From contig JAKQYG010000266.1 of the NCBI GenBank assembly GCA_023356515.1, positions 1 through 5,929 of the forward strand: a DNA stretch of 5,929 bases, written 5' to 3'. Below the pieces are notes generated by a model. That model was not told where the DNA came from and searched no databases. It was given only the letters and a program-made list of their open reading frames with translations. Shown piece by piece: positions 1-5,322 of this stretch. The first letter of the stretch is position 1. Each line of letters starts with the position of its first letter. Source of the stretch: Trichodesmium sp. MAG_R04 (GTDB lineage: Bacteria > Cyanobacteriota > Cyanobacteriia > Cyanobacteriales > Microcoleaceae). Both the position numbers and the translations under genes were made by a program.

Positions 1-320
1 CTATAAAGACCAAACAAGGAGCAGATTTTTTGGCTTTGGCAAAAATTTCCCGTAACTTTGCTTCTGCTTCCCCATAGTATTTGCTCATCACTTCTGGCCC
101 GTTGATGGCCATATAATTTAGTTTCAGTTCTTTTGCTATGGCCTTAGCGGTTAGAGTTTTACCTGTACCTGGTGGTCCCACTAACAAAACTCCACGAGAA
201 GGCTCAAGTCCTAATTTGGATAAAAGATCTGGGTGTTTCAGTGGAAGTTCTATAACTTCTCTTAACTCTTGAATTATCTCGGACATACCTCCAATGTTTT
301 TTAAGGTAGGTCTCGATTTA
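1..320. repeat. Terminal inverted repeat, left arm (pairs with 5610-5929)
   Basis: Position i matches the complement of position 5930-i. The first 121 bases are identical; differences over 1-320 occur at 122, 133, 144, 234, 290, 296 and 298. Beyond 320 similarity falls quickly. The arm is the AAA+ core coding sequence of copy L. Confidence 0.95.
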
Positions 321-520
321 GTTTCTGAGGGTGAGGTAGTAAAGTTAGTTTGCTTTTGAGGCCTGCTTTTTCCGGAAGGCTGTTTTATTTTGTTTTGACT
401 ACAACTTCTTCTGTTTGGTATGTTGGTTATTTTTGGAATCTTGTTAGTAGCTCGGGATCGTACTTGACAGGAAATTCCTAGTCCCCCTATTCCGGCTTTT
501 TTCTCTAGAATTTTTGTCAT
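1..520 (-). CDS. CDC48-like AAA+ ATPase, copy L, N-terminal part (cut by left edge)
   Basis: Read from ATG at 520 down to position 1, this gives 173 open codons with no stop. A basic, polar N-terminal linker (about residues 1-75) leads into an AAA+ core: 'RPTLKNIGGM', Walker A GPPGTGKT at residues 115-122, then 'MSKYYGEAE', a CDC48/VAT-like pore-loop region. The window ends just before the expected Walker B acidic residues. Known for the family: hexameric ATP-driven unfolding or remodelling. The substrate is unknown here; gvp neighbours suggest gas-vesicle assembly (inference). ATG 520 has AGGAG at 536-532 (11-nt spacing). However, in-frame similarity to copy R continues upstream of this ATG (LGLELGEIIQ against FGLDLKEIIE), so the AGGAG lies in ancestral coding sequence and the original start seems lost; TTG at 544 is an alternative. 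It may be a functional shortened paralogue or an early pseudogene. Confidence 0.85.
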   Translation of the reverse strand, partial: MTKILEKKAGIGGLGISCQVRSRATNKIPKITNIPNRRSCSQNKIKQPSGKSRPQKQTNFTTSPSETKSRPTLKNIGGMSEIIQELREVIELPLKHPDLLSKLGLEPSRGVLLVGPPGTGKTLTAKAIAKELKLNYMAINGPEVMSKYYGEAEAKLREIFAKAKKSAPCLVFI

Positions 521-551
521 TTGTATTATTTCTCCTAATTCCAACCCTAAA

Positions 552-699
552 TTTTTTTTATTCTAGTCTAATTATTAATGGATATATCCGAATATTTACA
601 GTCAAAAGTTATACAATTTGTTAATTTTTTTTAAATTCAGTCTAATTGTTAATGGACATATCCGAATATTCAAGATGTCAGAACTTACACAACAGCACT
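552..699. repeat. Tandem direct repeat, 74-bp period, upstream of AAA copy L
   Basis: Two units of about 74 bp lie head to tail. The best-conserved core is 565-596 against 639-670, 30 of 32 bases identical. Weaker similarity continues on the far side (601-616 against 676-691, 13 of 16). The left unit contains the perfect palindrome GGATATATCC (580-589); the right unit has GGACATATCC. Because it abuts the start region of the minus-strand AAA gene, it may be a duplicated promoter or operator. No bona fide -10/-35 pair could be assigned. Confidence 0.75.
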
Positions 700-869
700 A
701 ATTGCAGTAGCATTTTCTTGAAAATGACAAATATTTACACCATATACCATATATAGCTGTACTCCGTAAGTATTGAATATATAGCAATCCTAATTTTGTT
801 TATTTATCTTAAAAATCTTGCCACTTTTTGAGAATAGGTTTGGGTAAGACTATCAGAGTTTATTTCTAG
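700..869. other. AT-rich non-coding DNA
   Basis: All frames are interrupted by stops, and I recognise no gene or structured RNA here. It separates the 74-bp tandem repeat from the short open frame that follows. Confidence 0.5.
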
Positions 870-1037
870 TTTTTGAATTGTTACAATTTATTTAGGGTTG
901 CCATAGATTGTTTCCAAGAGAATGATAAACTCGTTGTATCCGTGAGTAATTATACGGGGGGGGCGGTAATCATCAACAATCATACAGAACCCTTTGGGAG
1001 AATTTACCCCGCTAAATCAGTCGCAATAAAGGAATAA
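870..1037 (+). pseudogene. Unidentified short open frame, possible transposon-protein tail
   Basis: An open frame of about 55 codons runs from after a TAG at 867-869 to a TAA at 1035-1037; no convincing start codon begins it. The same frame continues past the stop to TAG 1119-1121 with residues such as LKHPGNIDKEARKQL. The C-terminal part reads INNHTEPFGRIYPAKSVAIKE(stop)GNKK when the stop is read through. That vaguely resembles the variable tails of cyanobacterial TnpB proteins, but no zinc-finger or RuvC motif supports it. A run of eight G (956-963) lies inside. This may be a transposon remnant or chance; function is unknown. Confidence 0.25.
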
Positions 1038-1139
1038 GGGAACAAGAAAACCCTCCTAAAACATCCTGGTAATATAGATAAAGAAGCTAGGAAGCAATTA
1101 TTCGTCAGTCTATATACAAGGTTGTAGATTTTAGGAGGA

Positions 1140-1752
1140 GTATGATTGAGTGAAAAGCTGCAAAGCTGACTTACTCAATGTTAAACGTAATGTAAGGTAA
1201 CGAATAGTTATAAATAAGGCCAAGACACTAAAAAGACATTTAGGAAATCCTAAACTATTTTTAAGTGTGGCATGGGACTCAAACGATATAGCGTCGCTGG
1301 TGTCTGCCTAATATCAAATGGATAAACATAAACTCGAAACAGGTGAAAGTTAGAGTATTCAAATTGCAAAAGTTAATTTACAGAGCATCCAGTCGTGGTG
1401 AAGATGGCCATGAACTTAAGACTATAGCAATGAGCACTCACATCTTTACATATTACTATCGCATTTAAGTGTAGTACAATTTTACGCTACTATCTACCAA
1501 TACTTTCAAATATATTACATTAGTAGCAACTTGTACCATGTAAATATACCAGCGCACGTTGCTATACCAAGGATTTGAAAGCAGTAAACTTCCTTAAGAC
1601 TCATTAGGTCCAAAGTAGAATTTTAAGGATGTACCTATGAAAAAGGACGCTTAGGAGAGGAGCCGAGATGAGGTGAAAGTCTCACGTCCGGTTCTGAAGA
1701 CAAGCAGGTTCTAGAAAGGAATTATTATGGAAATGAGCTTGCTCAGTTTAAC
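1140..1752 (+). ncRNA. ORF-less group II intron
   Basis: This is a self-splicing ribozyme of the cyanobacterial group II type, about 613 nt, with no reverse transcriptase in domain IV. The 5' end is taken as GTATG at 1140 (family consensus GTGYG). The first domain I helix pairs ATTGAGT (1145-1151) with ACTCAAT (1173-1179). Domain I extends through the GAAACAGGTGAAAG stretch near 1340. Domain V (1660-1694) begins GAGCCG and closes CGGTTC, with a GAAA tetraloop and the AC bulge. Domain VI (1695-1752) pairs CAAGC with GCTTG and places A1745 seven nucleotides before the 3' end, as expected for a branch point. The intron ends in AC. Excision or mobility would need a maturase supplied in trans. Boundaries are approximate by a few bases; the class call rests mainly on domains V and VI. 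Confidence 0.85.
1660..1694 (+). ncRNA. Group II intron domain V (catalytic hairpin)
   Basis: The lower helix is GAGCCG/CGGTTC plus GAT/GTC, the upper helix GAGGT/GTCTC, capped by GAAA, with the conserved two-base AC bulge at 1684-1685. The element is 35 nt; the usual length is 34. The extra base is best explained as an unpaired A at 1666 in the lower helix, two bases above the AGC catalytic triad. That could weaken or abolish splicing. Confidence 0.9.
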
Positions 1753-1843
1753 AGTTTAACAAAGGTGAGCTTGGTAAACCAGACATCAAAGCTAGTAAAA
1801 AGAGACGAAATAAGGACTACTCATCAGAAAAAGAACGAAAAAC
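1753..1843. other. Short 3' exon-side spacer of the intron
   Basis: It starts with AGTTTAAC (1753-1760), repeating the last eight bases of the intron (1745-1752). One frame is open through KGELGKPDIKASKKRRNKD, but I recognise no family. The host gene originally interrupted by the intron cannot be named. Confidence 0.4.
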
Positions 1844-2176
1844 TACCTTGCTTATAGAGATGCTCCCACGCTTTCAATTGCCCATAGATTACGCTCTGAA
1901 TTTTCTCGACTTTTCCAGACTCAGAGTGGTTATCAACAGTTGGATGAACGAAAACGATTAACTGCGACAAAAATTTCGGAGTTGCTGCTGATGTTAGACT
2001 ATCCGGAATTGCCATTGCATAATAATCGAGCGGAGTTAGCTGCTAGGACTATAGTTCAACGATGCAATATTAGTTATGGGACTCAGACAACTGAAAGGAC
2101 TGCATCTTGGGATACTTTTATTTCCCTAGTTCCCACTAATCGTAAACTGGGATTGAGCTTTTTTTTGGATATGTAC

Positions 2177-2184
2177 GCGATCGC
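2177..2184. repeat. HIP1 octamer GCGATCGC
   Basis: An exact GCGATCGC palindrome, over-represented in many cyanobacterial genomes. It is the only copy I found and supports the cyanobacterial assignment. Confidence 0.8.
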
Positions 2185-2227
2185 ATTTCCCAGACTAGAA
2201 ATGTTTCTCCCTTGGCAACTATTATTT

Positions 2228-2259
2228 ACGTTCGCGGAGCGTGGCGTTAGCCCCATCGC
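2228..2259. repeat. Cyanobacterial palindromic dispersed repeat
   Basis: The unit TTCGCGGAGCGTGGCGTTAG and its continuation to 2259 contain two small hairpins, CGC-GGA-GCG and GGC-GTTA-GCC. It has the look of the short GC-rich interspersed repeats common in filamentous cyanobacteria and stands out from the AT-rich surroundings. It is read through as part of the transposase-fragment frame. Confidence 0.6.
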
Positions 2260-2358
2260 TCTTCTGCTAATTCCCTTGGTTGATCTTTCCAACTCTAATA
2301 ATTGCCTACCCCCATCGTATTACTCGTTTAACTATAAATAATGACTTTTCAATAAAGT

Positions 2359-2610
2359 TTATTCATCTGCCTCTTGAAGTCTTTGTTTCTGTGCCGCCTG
2401 AATTGCTAATAAAAGCTCCTCTTCTTGAACCTCAAAATCTTCTTCTGAAATTGTTCCCATATCAAAAGCAAGTTGAAGAGCGAGAAGTTTTTTACTAAGA
2501 TTTTCTTGATCATCTACTTCTGCATCAACTTGTTCTTGCATTTTTTTCCCTAACCAAACTATTCCATCTAATGGGCCAGTAATAGGTAGAGTTAACAAAC
2601 GGATAAGCAT
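2359..2610 (-). CDS. gvpG: Gas vesicle protein GvpG
   Basis: An 83-residue protein of normal GvpG length. The N-terminus MLIRLLTLPITGPLDGIVWL carries the conserved LP..GP..G..W signature. The rest is predicted helical: QEQVDAEVDDQENLSKKL, then LALQLAFDMGTISEEDFE, ending in an acidic EEELLLAIQAAQ region typical of the family. GvpG is a small accessory protein needed, with GvpF/L and others, for gas-vesicle assembly in the cytoplasm; its exact role is unclear. ATG 2610 is preceded by a weak AAGGA about 13 nt upstream. It points away from gvpF, with IS relics on both sides, and no other gvp gene is next to it on its own strand. The reading frame is intact, so it is probably still functional. Confidence 0.92.
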   Translation of the reverse strand: MLIRLLTLPITGPLDGIVWLGKKMQEQVDAEVDDQENLSKKLLALQLAFDMGTISEEDFEVQEEELLLAIQAAQKQRLQEADE

Positions 2611-2664
2611 TACAATAATGTCCTTAAATTAGTTTTCTAAGCAAAACCACCGCACCGGTCACTA

Positions 2665-2684
2665 AATTTTAGCAACCTAAAATT
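2665..2684. other. Perfect hairpin upstream of gvpG
   Basis: AATTTTAG (2665-2672) and CTAAAATT (2677-2684) form an 8-bp perfect stem around a CAAC loop, 55 bp upstream of the gvpG start. No U-tract follows on the minus strand, so a classical terminator is unlikely. It may be a leader hairpin or operator of gvpG. Confidence 0.45.
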
Positions 2685-2785
2685 AAGGGGTTAATTATAG
2701 AATTTGATTAACTGATATATATTCATAATTGTAGACTTAACTCCTAAAGTAATTATTGGATCTTAACGATTTGTTATGATATTTA

Positions 2786-2803
2786 GGGTTTGCTGAATAA
2801 ATC
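2786..2803 (+). repeat. Left terminal inverted repeat of an IS5/IS1182-type element
   Basis: GGGTTTGCTGAATAAATC is a typical outer end of cyanobacterial insertion sequences of this type. It lies about 110 bp before the matching transposase start at 2896, the expected leader length. I found no reverse-complement partner downstream in the window, so the right end has been lost. Confidence 0.6.
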
Positions 2804-2895
2804 TAAAAAACTTACACAGTAATAATTCTAGGTATTTTTAATCAGAAATTGTATCCAATTTTCAGCTAAAATAGACCAAAAACCAGGTATCTGTA

Positions 2896-3300
2896 ATGCA
2901 CACACTATACAGAAAAGTAGGCCAACGTGACACTCCACCAGAAAATTTTGAACTCCCGTTCAATGGCCAATTATCCCCAGAAAATCCTTGGGTAGTGATG
3001 GCTAGTTTAATTCCTTGGGAGAAATATGAAGATGTATATGCAAAGTTTATTCTCTGTGGAAAGAAGAGTATAACCTGGGATAACTATAACGAATCAGGAG
3101 ATTTAAAGGCTCACATTGAATAGTTTCAAAACTACACAGGTTATTACCCAGAGTCAGTTCATGCAGAGCAAATTTACCAATAAGCAAGAAAACCGAAAAT
3201 TCTGGAAAGATAAAGGTATTAGAATCAATAGTTTAAGAGTCAGTTATAGAAATCTGGGAATAATAGGCTGCAACAATTAGGCCTCTCCAGAAAAAGTTCT
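2896..3300 (+). pseudogene. IS5/IS1182-type transposase relic, internally deleted
   Basis: The start MHTLYRKVGQ is followed by PPENFELPFNGQLSPENPWV and SLIPWEKYEDVYAKF, the conserved N-terminus (DUF772 type) of this DDE transposase group. At about residue 51 the sequence jumps in frame to SITWDNYNESGDLKAHIE, which belongs near the second catalytic region, so roughly the first catalytic third is deleted. A TAG follows at 3121-3123, then TGYYPESVHAEQIY, then TAA. A shift of one base restores NKQENRKFWKDKGIRI, the next family block. After about 3280 only vague similarity remains. Three independent lesions make it clearly dead. Confidence 0.75.
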
Positions 3301-3599
3301 TAAATCCTTGACCCGGCAGCAACTCTATCATCAGTAAATGGGGATACAGCGAATTCAGGGTACGGAAATCAACCATGGTTATCGAACAGAGAACTCAGTA
3401 TTGTTAGTTATAACAGCTAATGGGAAAAACCTATTGTTACTCCTTAAGGAAAACAAGAGTATACTCCACATAACTAGAATCTAGAAAAATCTGTAGATTT
3501 TGTTCCAGTTCGGAGTCAACTTAAACTGAGGATCCTAAAGCTAACCTAGAATGATATCAGGGAATGAAGTAACCCCTTTATTGCTATCAATATCATTAG
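3301..3599. other. Decayed DNA between two transposase relics
   Basis: No frame stays open and no confident homology is seen. Short stretches (QQLYHQ and, after a stop, IQGTEINHGYRTEN) could be the eroded end of the upstream transposase or the upstream part of TnpB, but neither can be supported. No gene or RNA is called. Confidence 0.5.
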
Positions 3600-3826
3600 A
3601 GGTATCAACAGAAAATGTCGTTAAATGTGAAAACTTATGAATATGCTAACTGTAGATTTCAAGCAGATAGAGACTTGAACGCTGCTGTAAATGATCGAAA
3701 ACTATGTAATAGATTGAGTTCCAAGCGATTTAAAGCTTGTGAAGAAGATGTGTTACAGACTCCGGTCAGTGGTCTTCTGTAAAACAGGAAGCTAGCTCCA
3801 AGGCTTATGCAATCATGCATAAGTAA
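3600..3826 (+). pseudogene. TnpB (IS200/IS605 family) C-terminal relic
   Basis: The frame reads KMSLNVKTYEYANC then RFQADRDLNAAVN, the C-terminal zinc-finger and DRD.NAA block of TnpB, the RNA-guided nuclease of IS200/IS605 elements. The final RuvC Asp in the DRDLNAA motif is kept, but the zinc-finger ligands are damaged: Cys is replaced by Tyr before ANC, and Gly by Arg after it. The first CxxC pair and all upstream RuvC sequence are missing. A stop at 3780-3782 truncates the frame, and a shift at about 3777 recovers the tail VKQEASSKAYAIMHK, ending at TAA 3824-3826. It cannot be active. No tnpA is present. Confidence 0.7.
3804..3823 (+). other. Perfect hairpin at the end of the TnpB relic
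   Basis: CTTATGCA pairs perfectly with TGCATAAG around an ATCA loop. It overlaps the last codons of the TnpB tail, where IS200/IS605 right-end hairpins and the 3' part of the guide (omega) RNA normally lie. Without upstream scaffold the identity remains inference. Confidence 0.5.
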
Positions 3827-3857
3827 GTTTAGTAGAACGGAAAGCTTAGCTTAAGCA

Positions 3858-3935
3858 ATGTCAGTTGAAATATTTGAAATCTTAGGAGTTAATGTACCCA
3901 ATTCAGTTCAATTAGGAACAGGTGCAGGCAAATAA
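3858..3935 (+). other. 25-codon open frame, unidentified
   Basis: ATG 3858 to TAA 3933-3935 encodes MSVEIFEILGVNVPNSVQL plus six more residues. GGAAAG lies about 13 nt upstream. The composition looks like protein rather than random AT-rich DNA, but I recognise no family. It could be a severed gene start or chance. Confidence 0.2.
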
Positions 3936-4386
3936 ATTAAAATGCCAGCAAAATAAAAAGCATTGACTTAATCAAAAAATAATGATGCAACTAGTCTTCA
4001 AATATACTTATGAGCTAGTGCAAATTTTGTAAAAGCACTGTATTTGTTTGAATAACGAGCAAGTTATATCACCTTTGGCAGCATTGTTTGTGTATAAAAT
4101 TAAATTAAGCAGAACTTTGGAGTAACCTTTTTGCATAAGTGCTTTCTGCTCTCTGTTACCATCTCATAAAATGCAATTGTTTAGGCTAACATGATATCAT
4201 AAAAGGTTAAAAGAAGTATTAGGTTTCAAGCAAGTAGTGTTGCAACTGTGAAAATGATTCATCTCTGAGCATACATTAATGTCCCAGGAGTTGACAGAGA
4301 AATCACAAAGCTTCTAAATCTATCTTACATAATTATGTTTGGAATTCTAAAGAAGTAAAGGAATAAAAATTAGTGAATTATTTATT
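3936..4386. other. Non-coding DNA upstream of gvpF/L
   Basis: All frames are stop-rich and no gene is supported. It contains a perfect palindrome ATGATATCAT at 4191-4200 and a TTGACA at 4291-4296. A weak -10-like TCTAAA lies 16 nt after that TTGACA, a possible gvpF promoter. AAAGGA at 4357-4362 lies 24 nt before the gvpF ATG, too far for a normal ribosome binding site. Confidence 0.45.
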
Positions 4387-5130
4387 ATGAAATCTAGTTT
4401 CTATGTTTATGGTATACTGCTACCACCTGGTCCGCAAAATTTAAGTTTACAAGGATTGGATGGAGAAGCTGTAAACATTAAAATTGTTGATGGTTTTGTA
4501 GTGCTTTACTCCATTGCAAAACAGGAAAGCTATCTAGCAAGTCGTCGCAATTTAATTACACATGAAAAAGTGCTCGAGTTTTTTATGGAAGCAGGTTATA
4601 GGAATGTGTTGCCTATGCAATTTGGTTTAGTAGTTTCTGAGTGGGAAAAATTTTCTGAGCAGTTGACTAACCCTTTTGGAACGGCAATGAAAGAAATATT
4701 TGCTAAGTTAGAAAATAATCGAGAAGTAGGAATAAAAGTATATTGGGAGCCAGATACAGAAATTCAAAAAATGTTGGCAGAAAATCAAGAACTAAAAACT
4801 CAAAGAGATAGTTTAGTTGGTCAAAATTTAAGCATGGATCAGGTACTTCAAATTGGGCAAGCTATTGAACAAGAAATGAACAGCCGTAAACAAGGCATTA
4901 TTGAAGTTTTCCAAACTACTCTAAACCAAATGGCGATTGAAGTAGTAGAAAATGAAGTCCAAACAGAAAAAATGATTTACAATGCAGCTTATCTTATACC
5001 TTGGGAAAAGGAAGTAGAATTTGGTGAAAAGGTAGAAGCTATTGATGATCAATTCCAGGGGAAATTTACCATTCGCTATAATAGTTTTACTGCTCCTTTT
5101 AATTTTGCTCAAATCGAACAACAAAATTGA
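4387..5130 (+). CDS. gvpF: Gas vesicle protein GvpF/GvpL
   Basis: A 247-residue, intact GvpF/L family protein of usual cyanobacterial length. The family hallmark YVYGIL lies at residues 6-11, beginning the N-terminal domain (about 1-125). A polar, helical, probably coiled linker follows (about 128-170, ENQELKTQRDSLVGQNLSM). The C-terminal domain carries YLIPWEKEVEF and ends RYNSFTAPFNFAQ, the usual closing motif of cyanobacterial members. GvpF/L proteins bind GvpA or other accessory proteins and are needed early in gas-vesicle assembly. The start is the first in-frame ATG after upstream stops; no well-placed Shine-Dalgarno is seen. A CDC48-like ATPase gene follows 192 bp downstream on the same strand. 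F and L cannot be told apart here, as cyanobacteria often have one combined gene. Confidence 0.92.
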   Translation: MKSSFYVYGILLPPGPQNLSLQGLDGEAVNIKIVDGFVVLYSIAKQESYLASRRNLITHEKVLEFFMEAGYRNVLPMQFGLVVSEWEKFSEQLTNPFGTAMKEIFAKLENNREVGIKVYWEPDTEIQKMLAENQELKTQRDSLVGQNLSMDQVLQIGQAIEQEMNSRKQGIIEVFQTTLNQMAIEVVENEVQTEKMIYNAAYLIPWEKEVEFGEKVEAIDDQFQGKFTIRYNSFTAPFNFAQIEQQN

Positions 5131-5322
5131 TTCGGCTATTTGTAAAATCAGATCAAGTAAACTTTGTATTTTTGTAGTAGCTACTATTATCAATCACCCC
5201 ATATCCTATAAAAGTTTCTAGCATCCCATTTTAAAAGGGAAAAAGACAAATCAGTATTTCAAGCTTTCCTATTGCAGAGGATACTGATAACTCAAATAAC
5301 TTCAAGTATAAAAAATAAAAAA
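5131..5322. promoter_or_regulatory. gvpF/L-AAA intergenic region with stacked palindromes
   Basis: Three symmetric elements follow one another: TAGTAGCTACTA (5175-5186, perfect), TCCCATTTTAAAAGGGA (5224-5240, perfect apart from one bulged A), and TCAGTAT/ATACTGA (5251-5257 with 5281-5287). None is followed by a clear T-run, so none is a standard terminator. They may be operators or RNA folds controlling the downstream ATPase gene. The ATPase ATG at 5323 has only A/T-rich sequence before it and no Shine-Dalgarno. Confidence 0.4.

Larger units (their letters stand above)
1844..2341 (+). pseudogene. IS66-type transposase, C-terminal fragment
   Basis: The frame reads on from YLAYRDAPTLSIAHRLRSEF through SGYQQLDER to the stop at 2339-2341, 165 codons. 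The block PLHNNRAELAARTIVQR, followed by WDTFISL and GLSFF, is the C-terminal part of IS66-like DDE transposases. The Glu of HNNRAE is the expected third catalytic residue. The first two-thirds of the protein, with both catalytic Asp residues, is absent, so it cannot transpose. After the helix near 2170 the family sequence stops. The remaining residues are encoded by a HIP1 site and a palindromic dispersed repeat and have no transposase character. An internal TTG at 1940 could start a 133-residue product, but I see no reason to think it is made. It converges on gvpG with 17 bp between the stops. Confidence 0.75.

Noticed and set aside
1..320. Terminal inverted repeats of a transposon spanning the whole window
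   Set aside because: The arms are the coding core of AAA+ ATPase genes, not transposon ends, and no transposase spans the interior intact.
565..670. Possible CRISPR repeats
   Set aside because: Only two copies, similarity continues into the would-be spacer, and no cas genes are present; a tandem duplication explains it.
1824..2015. 63-residue open frame on the minus strand
   Set aside because: It lies antisense to the IS66 transposase fragment, whose plus-strand frame has clear family motifs.
2083..2292. 69-residue open frame on the minus strand
   Set aside because: Antisense to the IS66 fragment and its dispersed repeat; no recognisable domain.
2280..2498. 72-residue open frame on the plus strand
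   Set aside because: It overlaps the convincing gvpG gene on the other strand and has no family features.
4291..4319. TTGACA as a firm gvpF promoter
   Set aside because: The -35 match is perfect but the -10 candidate matches only four of six bases, so it is mentioned as a possibility and not called.
4921..5193. 90-residue open frame on the minus strand
   Set aside because: Antisense to the 3' end of gvpF/L; the Phe/Leu/Ile-rich sequence is what reversed AT-rich coding DNA produces.
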